Of a DNA stretch of 64,000 bases, positions 1 to 15,100 are shown piece after piece. Position numbers and translations under genes: made by a program. The DNA is from Patiria miniata. Taxonomy: Eukaryota; Echinodermata; Asteroidea; Valvatida; Asterinidae. The notes below the pieces were generated by a model, which did no database searches, was not told the origin of the DNA, and saw nothing but the letters and a program-made list of their open reading frames with translations. Each line of letters opens with the position of its first letter. The first letter of the stretch is position 1. Location of the stretch: positions 8,156,777 through 8,220,776 of the forward strand of contig NW_024037076.1 of NCBI RefSeq assembly GCF_015706575.1, in the 5' to 3' direction.

Positions 1-52
1 GTTTTACACATACCAAAGTAAAGAAGAGATCACCAAAATCAACCAAACTTAC

Positions 53-123
53 TTGTAATCACCAGTTGCTAGGTCTTTACGGAGTCCAAGCCAGGAATGC
101 AACGCATAATAATCCTGCCCTGC
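53..123 (-). CDS. Gene A exon 43: CTLD13, core (last exon in window)
   Basis: 71 nt, phase 0 in, phase 2 out. Encodes [13 protein letters not shown] and GDY. A second in-frame AG lies 9 nt into the exon, so the true left boundary may be 114. The rest of the gene lies beyond the window. Confidence 0.75.
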
Positions 124-3100
124 CTACAAGGAAGACATGAAAATGCATTCCACAACTATAACGTAAACATGTCGTTAAACGGAATACATGTATGTCTAAA
201 AGATTCACAAGCATTGTTTTTTAATAACGATTGAATAACGATTGAAAGATGACTCAAACAGGGGCGGCGGACACTTGCCCCCCCCCCGATTTTTCCAGGC
301 CAACAAAAGTGCCCCTCTTGCGGTTATAAATGTGCCCCCCCTCGAGATTAAAACAAAACTGCCCCTTAAACGCACACGTATGGAAGCACATGATCACGCT
401 ACAAATAAAATATGTCTCCTCTCTTGTAATGCAAAACTGCCCTTCCAAAAAAGTACCCCTCGCGCATTAACAAGATTGTGCACCTTCTCGAGATGGAAAA
501 TTCGCCAGCAAAAACAATAGTGCGTCTCTCGCGATAACTTCTCGAGCTAGATGGAAGTGCCCCTTTTTGGTGTTGCACCCCCTCCCCCAGTTTGAAAAGC
601 GTTCCGCCGCCCCTAGACTCAAAGATGTATGCTGCAACAAATTCACTGTGCATTATGGTGAGCAATGGTTGCTCACTGAACATGAATTAGGTCCGGGCCA
701 GAAATCTTGGATTTTTGATAGCTGGGAAGCAAAGCTTAAAATGAAACAAAGAATTTACATCTTAATTCCTTGTATGCAGTGACTAGCCTTTCAAGCTATC
801 GTTTTGATTGCAAAGACTGATTAAATTCAACATTTGTATTTTCTCCTACTGGGGGTTTTGGGAAACTTGTCACAGAGAATGATGCATTTGGTGTTGTGTC
901 ATACCAAATTCTTGATGAAATTCTGCTCGTCTTCATCAAGCACAGACGCCAGGTAGCCGCCTTTGGTGTTGCAGTCAGCTTCAGCTTGATCCCATGAGAG
1001 CGAACTGGGTACGAATAGGTAACAATACTGACGAAGCGCCTTCCATCCACTAGTCACATACTGAGTTGCGCAATCTTTGGCTGTAAAATAAGGCATATAC
1101 CACAGAGCGTTTAAGTGGACCTCAACAACCTGCGAGAATTTAGGAGAACACAGCACATACAGGCACCGTGTATAGGATCTGCAACGTGTGTAACATCCCA
1201 TTTTTGTTTGCATTTATTTTGTGTTCTGACTGAGTCCATCCAACCGGGTACTTTGAAAGAAAAGACAGCATTTCAATTTACAACATATTGAAAATATTGG
1301 GAATTGATGACTACAATAAAACTTAAATATTGACCTCAACTTCCGTTCGATCGATCACGGCGATACCAAGTGGTTAGATTCAAATAAGGGAGTATGTGAC
1401 TAGACTATAGTCAGTGTCTGGTATCGCGACGTTCACATAAAACGTGAACGTGGACTGACGAGACTTGCATGCTCTATTCTGAGCACCTTTCACTTGTACA
1501 ATCATGGAAGGCCCCCTTTAATGGCAAAAGGCAGCGGCCAGCTGTTTTTGAAATGACCGGCCGTGGGGCAGTTGCTTCGAAACAATATTGGCAAGATTCT
1601 TTCGCCATTAGATGCGGCCTCCATGAATGAACAGTGGATAGCATGCAAGGAATGGTTTATACTTTTGAGTTATTGACACATTTGACGAAGTATAAAAGGG
1701 ATCTGGGTGATCTCTAGATCTTTTTATTCCTTTGCTCTGCGTTCACTAAATCTCTTCACAAAAAAGGTAGCCTTTCACGGAACTACTGAAAGGCATCTAG
1801 AGTAGCAGTTCATCCGAGTTAAAGCTTTCCCCAAATCCAATAAGCCAATTGGAGGTATGACCGCCGACGGAATAGGAGGGCGCTATTTGATTTGGATAAA
1901 TACAAAAGACCTTATCAAACCAAACAGCGCCCTCCTTTTGTGTCTGCCATCCCTCAAATAGGCTAACACAGATGAAACTTTAGACAAAATGCGTCAATTT
2001 CTTAACTCAAACGACTGGTTTTCAGCAGGCTACTAAAACAAACCAAGAACGGTTCGATAAAGCACGGACCATTGACACGCTATATGAATGATCATATGAA
2101 AATATGGCATTAATTATAATCTTACGTAAAAAGGGTGCTTCGGTATTGGTGATCAGTGCTGGGGAAAAAAAGAAAGAAATATGGATTATTAATTTCAGGT
2201 GAGACACGCAATGGTGGAGAAGATGGATATTAAAAGTTAGCCGATTGATTACAAACAGTAAACATTTTCCAATATGTGTTTTCCATTTAACACCTTTATT
2301 ATTTCCCAATGTTGTGGTGCTGAGGTAATTCTTGGGCTGAGAAAGAATGTACAGCTTTTTCCAAGCAACGATTGTTAACTCGTTGAAAATGACTAGAATA
2401 AATTTGATACAAATAAATTTACTGGACAGAAAAAAAAAATACTCTGTCCAATACCGTGTTTGAAGCAAATTCAGCTACATTCGCAATTAAAAAGGGGACT
2501 TTTGAATGCATTTTGCACAGTAAAGAAAAAAGGAATTAAAAACTAATGTGCTCACGGGAAAAGGGAAAATAAACATATCTTGAAAATACCACATTTAAAG
2601 CCAATTTGGTTTGAGAAATAAATAAATAAACAGACAAACAAACAAACAAACACCCCAACAACCAGCCCAACAACCCACCCACCCAACAAACAAACAAACA
2701 ATCAAACACAAACATTTCAAACAGAGGGACAAGAATGTTACTTTTGGCCTTCTCGCAGACATAGTGGCTTTGTACGTCACAGCCAATAGTGTCCCACTTT
2801 CCTTGAGCATAGGTTCGAATCTCGGCACAGTTAGCTGATTCATGATCCCAAGCGTCATCAACCCAGTTTTGGTAAGCCAGCGGACTGTTATCAATCCACT
2901 CCCAGCCTCCTGTAAGCAGAAAAAAAAAATAAAAAAAAAAATAATAATAATTGGTGCTTCATCATTATTACTCTGCTCATTGGGCCGATGAAACATTCCA
3001 AATAATTATCATCTCAGCTCCCTGGGGAGTATACAGCTCGATGCTGCCATTTCGGTGCAAAGCAGCTTAATAAATCAACCACAATAACCATCTCTGCTCT

Positions 3101-6100
3101 CACAGGTATCCATTTACTCTCGGGTGGGGAGAAGCAAAGAGTGACAAAGTACCTTGCCTAAGGGCACACGCACCGTATAGCCACAGGCTGGATTCAAACC
3201 CACAACTGTACACAAACCACATTGATTGTAAAGAGCTCACCATCTTTTCCTCGTTCGAGGCCGATCAGTATCCAGGAAAGACTGAATTGTTTCTGAGCCA
3301 GGTTCATCACAAATTGGTTTTCTGCCTTGCTGCTGATGGTTGCCACATGCGCACCGTCGTAGTACCTATCGCAGTCGTACACGGCCTCCTTAAACGTGGC
3401 TGTTTCATACAGGCCGGTGCCCATGATGTAACAACTCGTGCCAGAATCACTCCAGCCGATCTCGCAATATCCAGCTTGGGTTGGTGATGGAGTGGGTGGG
3501 GTCTCTAAACATTAAAATTACAACAACAAAAAAAGTAAATGTATGCTTTTGTTATTTATTTTTGTTTGGCTATATTGGTAATAATTTCAATGTTTACCCA
3601 TTACCACCCAAAGGACAAATATCCACTTGAAGCGGTTGAAACTTTCCAAAATCTCTTGGGGGCCTATTTTCCAAATCTAACCTGTGCTGTACTTGCATGC
3701 TGTATAATACATGTCTTCGCACGCAACATTTCCCCAGACTCCGTTGTACCAGCTGTACATGTTGTTCATGTTTATAGCTGTGCAGTTGTTGCCGTTGGGG
3801 GAGCTCCAACCCCAGTACTCAATGAAGAATGGCCAGCCGTCTAACCACGTGAACAATCGAGTGTCCTGTAATTACAGTGCAATGAGAAATGAAAAAAGTC
3901 AATTTACCAAATCAATGTGTCCATTTCCATAACACTTATTTGCATCCTAGCAAAGTATCAAGTAATCATGTAGCCAGTAAATCACTGAATTAGATGGGGG
4001 CATAGGTCAGGTTATAAAGTGAGAGTTGGGAGGGACTACCGTTTGCGTGATACAGTTGTGTGCACATTTTACTTCACGCCACACCTCCTACGGTCTTAAT
4101 TGCGTGCACCCGCAGTGTGTCCCTCCCAATGCACCAAAGTAAAATAGGCCAAAAATCCATCCGCCGAGCTCATGAACAAACGTTATACATATATATTAAG
4201 CCACATGGCACTGCATCTCTGGCCCTTTTCAAAATGGCTACTTTTTAAGTTTGGGAAATATGATTCGTTTTAGGGGTGGTCTTCTTTGGCTGAGAATATC
4301 TCAAAAAGTCATTGGTGAACCAACAAATTGTTGAATGGAAAATGAAAGACGACTTGTGGATCATCTTTAATTTTTTCTGTTGCGACCTGACGCCACTTTT
4401 TTTTTTTCATAATATATCATCTCAATAAAGGTCCGTCATTGCAAACATGAATCTGTGACTGAGAAAAATTTCCAATTTTGTTCGGAAATACTATTTTTGA
4501 CTGTCTACAGACTTTGTACACAACCGCTGAATAATAATGATAATAACACCGGAGTCAAGTTTTATAGCACACGTATCTACCAACAATAAGTTACTCAGGG
4601 CGCTGGAAATTATGTCTATTATTAAAGAAAGGTAAATAAAGTTTATGAAAAATATGAGACCCATTATGTAGCACCTTAAAACGGTTTACAAGGTGCTGAG
4701 GCGCATATTGCAGCCACTGCCAGAAACACCGGGGCAAACCCCTTCTCTTAGCGATAAGTGTTACTGTGTTATTTAACACGTGCATTACACAACACACGGG
4801 ACCTACGACTTTACGACCCATCTGAAGGACAAAGCAATAATGGTAAAGTGCCTTGCTCAAGAGCACAAGCCCCATGTTTCTACGGTCAGGATTCGAACCC
4901 ATGCACCACGGCACACAAGTCGAACACCGTATCCACAGAGTATTTTAAAAAGAATTTTGAAGTATGGGGATTTGTGCGTCCCACAAGGAGCTCTCTGGTC
5001 ATGACGCGCCCTCTACTGTCCGTGCATGGAGTCCATTCAGCGCCGGTATGCATTCTGGAGGTCGCACTGGACAAACTACGTTATAGGTTGCGGTGCTTAC
5101 CGGATCATCGTACAAACCGATCCAGGTCATGTCATCAGCGTCACTTGTCATTGTCACGAGCTTAGCCTGCTCAAAGCCGTTCAGAACGGATGCCAAGGTA
5201 GCACCGTCGTTCTCACAGTACTGCTTTGCCTCTCCAAATGTCCTCTTTTTGCTCAGGTCAACCTTGAAACAGGCTGTGCCGTACTGGATGTAATCCTTGA
5301 GGTTGTCGTCGGCGGTTTGGCAAGGAGTAGGCGGAGCCTGTGTGGTTGTAATGCTATCATCTGCAGGATGCATTATCGCAACGTAGCAAAGATGGTATAA
5401 ACCTTTCAAAATTTTGTTGTAAACAATGTCGCATAGGCTGCCACAAGGGCAAACATTTCTGCTTTTGTTGGCAACAGGTTTTGCCCTAAAAATTGCATAT
5501 TAACACCCTTATTGTGTAAGGAAGAGGAATTTCGTTTCAGTCTTTGGTAGCATTTGTTGATTATTCTGTATTTCCAACCAAGCAATGATGTGTTTGGAAA
5601 CATTAATAACCATTCTTTGTTTTTGCAGCGTTTACTTTCAATTTTTGCCAACCCGTGGATGGCAAAAAGTGTCACGTGTTATGTTGGCAAAGAAAGGTCT
5701 CTATACATCGATTGATAATTGATGAAAAAGACCAATGACTGAGTGATCAACACAACAACGTTGATTTCACTTCTTCTGTCACTTCTAGTTTCTCTGGGAA
5801 GAAGGTATAAGAAATCAAACCGGCTAAATTCCAAGTTTGTCTGTGACGTAGGTGATAATCATGTCAATCCAGTGCAGATCGACAAAATTCTAACAAATCT
5901 CATTTTTTTTCTGCAGGTGTGTCTATGTTATTCCTTGCAGGAGTAGGCTACAGAGTTCTTATAATGCATGTTGTCGGGTTTAAGAGGTTCTATTAATTGC
6001 TCGCTACTGAGTGTTTTGGACAATCAGCATACGAATAGTTCTACAAGTGGATGTGTCTCTCACCTGCAGGCATTTTGCAGAGATAGCTGTGCAGAAGTTG

Positions 6101-9100
6101 GCAATCCTCGCTGAACCATTTTCCACTTTCCTCGTCTTCGTATTTCATGCAGACGCACGAAGATGTGGCATTCTGTGACTGCAAAAACAGGGATTTCAGG
6201 GTAACAATGAATCTTTGACTGCTATCAATATTAAACTACATGGAAAAAGTCGTAGTCATCTGCTGTTACTGAAATGTCATGTTATATATATCAAGCAAAG
6301 AAATTGATCCACGGACCTTCAGACTGCATGTAGTTCTTTTTCCTTGTGTTTTCCCCCGTTAATATTTCCTATTTGACGCAACCAATTGTGATGTTATTAA
6401 CAATTCAGTATTGTATTCGAAACTTCTCTGAGACATTTCAAGACCTCAATATTTTTTTTCAAGATAAAACCAAGTCTTTCAATGAACCCATGCAGATCCC
6501 TATAATTGTTTCACTTTGACCTAAAACTGTTTTTTAAACCCACAATTTATCATGGATGCAAACCAACAGTGTTCCAGTGTTCATAGCCAAAGCATCGTAA
6601 TTATATTCTTGTTCTCATTTGATTTGCCTTTTGCATGTCATTATATTTGCATGACGTCTTAGAAGAAGGTCTGGACTACAAAATTGATAACTGTCCTTAC
6701 AAAATCGTAGACAGGCTGGTTGTAGGCCCAGACATAGAGTCCTCTTGAGCTGCTGTCCGTCCATAGATAAGAGCCGTGATTTCCAATATTCGACATCCCT
6801 ATCCACACGTCACCGTCAAGCGTGATCATGTCAGCGGTCAAAGCATCTACAATCAAGAAGAGTGTAATAAAAAAAATAAGGGTACTAGGATGCTTATTAT
6901 TGTCATCGAATAACAAAACAAAAGCATTTTGTTTCAATTTTACAATTTGTTTATAGGTGATTTCCAATGGGATCTAATTTAACCTGGCTAATGCGTTATG
7001 GATCTCAGTACAATGTATGAAATGAAACTTAAAAAACAACAACACACACTTGAGGAGTTGTAGCGTAGCATAAATCATGAGAAGTCAAATCTAATTTATT
7101 TGTGGCTGTTTCATGTCTACCTCAAGGTCTTTTGTGCCTGCCAAAAAAAATGATTTTGCCAATCAATGGTAAAAAAACCAGTTTGGAAGTAGGAGCCCTG
7201 GTACCTCGCTAATTTGTGAGCAGCAAATTATCCTGCGTAAAAAACAAGTGCTTACAAAGTTTGGCATTATCATGCTTGTGAAACCTCCCCACAGACACCG
7301 GCAGATTTTTGTTTTGTGGGGGCTGCTTCCATCCTTTGGCCGCCGAACCCCCCCCCGAACGCCCGTGGTTATTTCTATCAAGTCGACACTATAATGCGCT
7401 CAACATGCTCTTAGTTCTGATGCCCTTAAGGAAGATCCCTACCTTTGAATAACGTCTATCCGCCAGTACCCACAAGGTCCAGAACCCAGAATTATATCCT
7501 AGAGCATTTGTAATTTGACAGTTTGATGACGGAATATAAGTCAACTTCGTCAAGGTCCTGTTTTGAGCATTTTCGGACATTCATGCTTGTTTTCTTGCAC
7601 AAACCCATGGCATCTTCACATGAGCAACGGGCCTACGGCCCCAATGCGTTCAGAAGTCCCCATAACTCTCCATTTGTAACCATTAAGGAGCACTTGTGCA
7701 CCGAGTCAACATCTTTAAATTAATACAGTAACTTAACAGAATAATCCTCAAATGGAAGGCTTACTGTGAACATCCAGGTCATTTACGGATGCAAAGTGTG
7801 CTCCTATAATATCGCTGCAGGCCTTCTTGGCATCTCCCCAGTTCAGTTTGGGGTCCTGTTGGCCGCCCAGCCCCATAAACTTGTAACAGAAGTTATCGTT
7901 GTACTGCTTCCATCCTGGTTGGCATCCCCCGGTCGAGGGACTGGTAGGATAATGAGTGACGGGGACACTATCCAAACGTTTCTTGCAGACAAAAGGGCCC
8001 GATTCTCCACAATTGTGAGTCTCCCACTTGGCCTTATTTCCTTTTTAATGCGAGAGGAAAAAAGGACAAACAAATAACTCAGGAGTTAAACTTGCTATCA
8101 AAAGGTCATTTTTTTCAATACAGGGAATCTCCCGGACAAGGAAAGAACTCTGTGGTAGAACGCATAAACAAAATAAAGAAAACCTGCAACACAGAAAAGT
8201 GTACCGTCCTCCTCCACTTTTACTAGAACCTTCTGCTGCCAGAACCATGCTTAAAAAAAAAAACTTGCAAAAAGATTGATTACTAAGTGGCATCCGCTTG
8301 AACTCCATTTGTTGTAAGACCAAGCTTACCCGAGTCTTCGCCAATCATCACGGTGCATAGTTTATCCCCATTGCCTGGGTCTGGTTGACTTTGCCAGTTG
8401 ATGTAGTCATACGGGCTGCCATCCTCCCATCTGAAAAGGTAAAACAATAACAAGCGGTATTTGCATGTGCTCAAAGCGAGTAAAGCGTTTGCAGAAACAG
8501 CTCGTTTTCGTAAAGTTAGTATTATTATTTTTCCCCTCCTCTCTTTGTTTAAAATTCTTTTTCAGACTCCTTTCCATAGGTTTTGTACACGCTTTTTCTT
8601 ATATCTATACACTTTCGTAAATTTGATTGACTTCAGACTTGGCACGCACATAGACAACCACCCTAAGATGTATGCCGAAGATTATCGTCACGATGACGCC
8701 ATCAGGTGTCAAGTTACGTCACATTAAAGCTGCATTTTTTTCTCCAAAGGTTTTGTACATGTTTTTCTTCCAACCATACATTTTGGCACTTTTGTATGTC
8801 TGATTGACTTTAGACTTGACAGACAGTGCCAGACACTTAGACTTCCACCCGAAGATGTCTCCCGACGATTTTCGATACGAAACAGCTGGTTTTTGTCCAC
8901 AAACACATTTCTATAGTTTGTATTTCTTGTCTTAATGTGAAGTCACGATCACAGGTTAATCGGCTCGTAGCTGCAGCGACTGGCTTATCCCGTTCATGGT
9001 TGTTTGTTCGTACAGAAACAAAATGTGGATGCCTCCATGTTTTTTTATTCTGGCGAAACAAGCAGGCATTGATGCTTTCTGAGTCATCAGATTCTCTCAT

Positions 9101-12100
9101 AGAAAAAACAAATGTAATCCTAACATGAGAACTATGATATCGTTATAACATCATGTATGATGTCATGATGACATCATAGTTCTCATATTATAATTATATG
9201 CAAAACTTGAAGCAAATTGGGTTTAATTGTAAAGAAATACATGATGTTGAGAAAGACCACGTCCCTGAAAAAAAATACAATTAGTCTAAAAAGGTTATTT
9301 CCGCTAGTGTGTTTGTCACAGCAACTGTGAATAAAACGTACGTTTGACTCTAATGATGACAGTATTGAATTTCCTTCTGGGAAGGAGGGAGTGCATTTTT
9401 TTTGGCAACAAAACTTGATGAACCCACTCTGACCCCTGTCAATCTGACACTAATGGAATTGTTGGTTCTAACTTACAGGTGATCACCTGGATGCGTCAGG
9501 TTGGACTTCAGACCAATCCAGTAATTGTTTGAATACGTCATCTAAAAAAAAACAATAGAAAATTTGGAATATTAATTGCTTTAACTGGCCATCAGGTCGA
9601 CCTTGCGATGACGCTAAACAGTCGGCGATCGAACAGTCGGCGACTGACTATTTTCAGGATGAAGCTGCGCCTGATCTAGTCTATATCCCCTTGCGCAGCA
9701 AGGGTCTACTGCGAGCAGATTCGGTGATTAGTTATGCAAAACAGTACTGCGTCTTACCGCGAGATTCTGACCATTCAGTTGGCGCCTTTATATCGGGGTC
9801 ATCGGCAACCCATTGTTGTATTACAAAAACATGGTATGCTAATTGACAAATCAACACCCTAGTCCACATTTCTGATCGGAATGACGTCACAGTTATTTAA
9901 AGTCCACTCCGATTGGCTGGCGCGCGCCGGGTTTGCATAACCTGTGCATGTTAGGATATATCAGACGTTCGACCATGGCTTTGCACACGTGAATGCCTTT
10001 TCCTCAGACTTCGCCAAGCTACGACCGTCGGGAACATTCCAGTCGCCGGTTTGTTTGCGACCTGTATTTGCGACAAATATTGAGACGATCGGCATCAGTC
10101 GGTACTAAAATAAAATCAACAGTCGCAAGAGTAGAAAAAGATTGGAAAAATTTCAACTTCTGCGCTGCGACGGAACGTGCTCCCTTTGAAAAATAATAGG
10201 TAGTATTACAACCTATTTTCAAAATTTTGAAAATGGCTGCCATTGCTTACTTTTCTACCTATATTTTTTTCAAAGGACAAATCTGCGATGTTCCTATAGC
10301 TAAATATCTTTCTTAAGACATACTCTATCTGACTGTGTGCCAAATTCTATGTTTGTATCATAAAAAAAGTACAATCCAATCGCGTATCTACCGTACTAGT
10401 GAGAGGGCCAAAGGTTGCTTACTCTGTTTTTAATGAAAGTTTGTTCATCATCGCTGTGGATGGACACCAGATGGGCATCGTCATTGTGGCACATTTGATT
10501 TGCCCCATGCCAGTCATACCAATAATTGTAGACTTTATAGCAATAAGGTGCTAAATGACTCCAAGTACTGTCCCCAGGATAACAATCTCCACCTGAAAAT
10601 AAGAAGAAAACCGACACAATTTTTAATAATGTAATGTTATAAGATGGAATTTTTGCACCGGGGTGATATAAATCAAATTAGGTTTTGCGGTACCCGCTGC
10701 GCTGTTACGTACATCAGATTCTAACCGGCCAACCGATCCCGTTAGCTCGGTGGTCGAGTGGTAAGACATCTGCACTAGAAAGCAGGAGGTCGTGGGTTCG
10801 AGTCCGAACCGAGTGATTTTTTCAGGTAACACACTGAATATACAGTGTTTAAACGTCAGTGAAGGGCAAAACCTAATTTGATTAATAATGTAGTGCTTAT
10901 AATAGCGGCTTAAACCTAAAGGTGTCAAAGCGCTTTACAATCCCTGTTCATCAGGAATCATTTTTTACAGCAGCTCGAGATCAGGGCAATCCGGTCTCCA
11001 CCTTCACAGGTACCCATTAATACTCCTGGGTGAAAAAAAGGCATTCGTAGTAAAGTGCCTTGCCCAAGAACAAAAGCACCATGTTCCCTGTCAGGATTCG
11101 AACCCACGTACCACAACACGAGTCGAACACCGTAACCATTGGACCACAGAGCAGCAATCCATGAAGTAGTTAAAAAAAAAAAGGAAGCTTTGAAAGCTGG
11201 AGAGTTTCTAAAAGAAAAAGTACTGTCATGATCTATATGATTGATGTTTTTATTTTAATAGCCAAATTCGATGTTGGATATGGCCCTTCACTAACGAAAT
11301 GAAAAAGCATCCGTCATATAAAATCGTAATTAATCGTAGTAAAGGCTGCTTCATCAGCTGGTTGGTCGAGAGGTAAGAGGTTTGCACCACTAAACAGGCG
11401 GTCATGGGTTCGAGTCGAACTTGAGCGAAGTTTTTCTTGCAAACCCATACCCACCATAAACCACTAAATATGTGAGCTGACCATATCACTGAAAATGTCT
11501 CAAGTGTTTTAAACTTGTTTTCAGTAAAATAATTTGCCCGCTTAATGCCGCCTTAGTCATTCAAGGGCTTTAATATATTACAAGTTGGAAAAAAACAACA
11601 CCAGCCAGTTACCTTGGGGAGGTGTTGGCTTAGGAGTGGTGATAACAGCTTGCCCTGAAATAAACAAAAAGAAGAAAAACCTGAGTTGAAAGATGCAAGT
11701 GTTATTTTGGCTTGTGGAAATGCACGGCAACAACAGAAAACGCAGACTGATCTTTTTTTTGTTGATGTCATTGACACTTGTTTGCTTATTGTTCTAAAAT
11801 ATGACTCCAATCGATAAACAAACTTCCTTTCAGGATTTCGTTTTGTTCACTAATCATTGGTCGAGAGTCCGGCCATTAGCCAAGGACCTCAGATTTTTAT
11901 TATGGACTAACTTAGGGCGTAAACTGTAGATGACGCTTGCTAGAGTCCTTACTAGTATAGTCTCTCCCAAAATGTCTGTTTTTTAACCATTGAGGAAGTT
12001 CTGTTCCTGTGCGTAGATTCAGTTTTCGCAACCTTTGCCTCGTCTTCGGTTTTGCCTCCGACGTCTGAATCACTGAGAGGCAAACTAAACAAAAATATGT

Positions 12101-15100
12101 TTGCTTCTTATCAACCAATCGAATGTTCCCGAAGCATAACAGGCACCAAAATGTAGCTGGAGTTCCAGAAGTTGGGGGCATAAAATCTCCTTAAACCGAC
12201 GACTAAACCAAGGCCAGTCATTTCGAAAACGCTGTTAGTGTACTCCAATATAGCATAGAGTTGATGACCGGTAATGGGGCTGCCATAGTCCTCAGTGATA
12301 ATTATGCGCACTTGTAATTATTATTATTATTTTTTTAAATAGTTACAACTCTCCAAAATGTTTGAAACACAAATCAAATTAGAGCTTATTTCATCATGTA
12401 TCATTGTCTGTTAAATTTTTTGGGGTTAAACAATGACCTTTTGGAGAAAATTTCATCCATAGAAAAAAAGTCCTGAAGTCCATTGCCATTTTGAAAAAGG
12501 CCGCAAAAACTCCATTGCCAAATGGAACCATTTTAAGGCCTTATTTCATCCATATTTCACGAAAATACGAGCTCGCAATACTCTGCATGGTTCCATCCTT
12601 CTGTTTAAGAAACCCTCAAGTTCATGGTCTTCAAAATGCTGTAATACCAGAAATTTGAGGGCATGCACATCGTGATTTGGCCAATGTAGGGAATTTCGGG
12701 CCTATTTACTGCCCTTATCCATATAATTCTTAGATGAAGGACAATGCAGGAAGAAGTATGAACTACAACTCTTACGTCGTTTGACAACCGATTTTGACTT
12801 AATCAAGACTCGGGTGAATTAGCTCAGGATCCTGACCTTTGGGTATGGAACAGAGGAAATTGCGCGGGTACCAGCAGAAGAGGTCGTTCCATTTGCCTCC
12901 CTTTAAGTCCGTCTCCACGCATTCCTCGGAGCCGCTGTAGTCGTTGGGTTCACCCCCATTCCAGCTGGTGTACTGCACCGCTGTGCCGTCACTCCACCGG
13001 TAACCTATGGATGCACAGTTGAGACGAGTTGTCAATTTCTAGCTGCTAACATAGAAATCTGCTAAGCCCAAGATATTTTCTAAGCAGAGACAGGTTACCA
13101 GTCAAAATATCATGCATTGCCTGTGACTGGTTCGCTGTTAATCGCTTAGCATATATAAATTGTCAAAGCAATCTCCCTCCCCCCCGCCTAACAATACATC
13201 TACGAAGACATTGGGCCCAAGATACATCAATATACATATTAAAGGTCGATACTTACAATGTTGGCAAAGTACTGACCAAACAATGCTTGTTCGTAAAGTG
13301 ACTGTTCGTTGAAAGGTTGATTGTAAAAGAATCCCCCAAAAGAACGTTTGACTTTGATTTCCTTCATGATTTCCATCAAAGTGAATCTATTATAAGCCAT
13401 CGTAATTCTAACTTTACTGAATTATAACTGAATTATAACTGAATTGACTTTTTTTGTGCTTGGGGTTGAGTTTTTGTGAAGGTTTCAGATAGTAAAAAAA
13501 GAAAGGAATTACTTACCTCCTTCCATTCGCTGGTCATTCAATCCGATCCAAAACCTTTGATTAGTAGTCAGTTGGCTGAAAAATGAGAAAATGAAAAAGA
13601 AACAACGAAACAGTTTAAGCCAACATTTATTCCGAATGATTAGTCACGAATTGTTAATTATTTTTTTACCAGAGCAGCTTAAACAGTTCTCCTCTATTTG
13701 AGTTGTGTACGTGGTCGGTTTATAATTTAGCTTCATTGTCATTCTTCTTCCTGCATTTAAAGCTTGAAATACCACATATTTTTGAACAACAAACATCCAA
13801 TTGGGCGTTTAATTCCTATCTGTAAAACTGTGTCTTTTTGTCATCCGTAAGAAAATCAAATTGCAACTGAATGGACCATCGGGAGGGGGGGGGGGGGGAG
13901 ATAAAATATTCTAGTTCTATTTTATGTTCATGTTAAGAATATGGACAGCTCATTTAAGTTAAAAAAAACATGGGTATTTTTCCTATTACATTATAACAGC
14001 AGTAGTAATATGGCCGACGGTAACTTCAACTCAAACAGCCATTGAACTAGACCGAAAAATAAAATTGTTCTGCTTCCTGTTTCCCTACCTAGTACCTACC
14101 CTATTTTGACAGCCCCTACCCTAATTTTGTTTTGGGGAAAAATAAGGAGAAAAAACCCAAAACCATCAATTACTGCATTTTACCATTTACTGCACGTAGA
14201 CACCTAAACCCCCCAGAAAAAAATATCCTACCCACCTACCTACCCTATTTTCAAATTCTATGTAATCGGAAGCAGATGTGTTTTTTGGCCCTATATCCAG
14301 ATTTCAAACAAGTGTTTAAAACTTACAGGTTATCTACCAAGTATTGCTCTTCGTCTGGGTGATGGATGCTGGCCAGCGCTCCGCCGAAGTTAGTGCAAAC
14401 CCGATTGGCTTCATCCCAGTCAACTCTGTCGGCGGCATTGGCAAACTCGATGGCCTACATTTACGCAATTAACACACACAACAATACAGAAGAGCAAAGT
14501 ATGAAAAGAAGTATCTCACTCGCAAACTATCTATCATAATGTTGTATCAGTGAGCTCAAGCACAAGTAGGCAAACAAATGCCGATCTCTATAAAAAAAAA
14601 AGCTCTTCAGTGTATCTGTAATAAATACTTCGGAAAGGTAAAGATGTTGAAAATGACCTAAATGTAGTTTGGATTATAAGGCTGTATTTGAGCGTGTCAC
14701 TCCTTTGACTATTTGGCTCTTAGGCCACATCGCTCCACAGTTCTGCCGAAACTAATCATGTAAGTTACAAAATAACTCGTCTGGTGTGATTGTGTTCACA
14801 AGTACCCTCTCCCTCCGTTACAAAGAGAGAGAGGTAATATAGGGACTCAGATGCGTTGCTTCTGTACGCCTGGCGTTCACTCGAAGACAGGTTTGTGCAA
14901 CTTTAGAAGAAAATGTGTACCACTGCACAATATGCACCCAAACCGATGCCGGTATGCAACGTGTCCATCCCACAGATCTCTCGCCATCTACCGATGCATT
15001 CACTCAGAAATATACTTGTATTAATTAATACAAGTGACACACTCAAATGCAACCTGAAGACGATCATCTAGTCAGACAAACTATCAAGGCTCATACCTTG

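Noticed and set aside
10735-10815. Functional tRNA gene
   Set aside because: A- and B-box-like words are present, but the arms do not form a clean cloverleaf and repeat copies exist nearby, so it is read as a SINE head.
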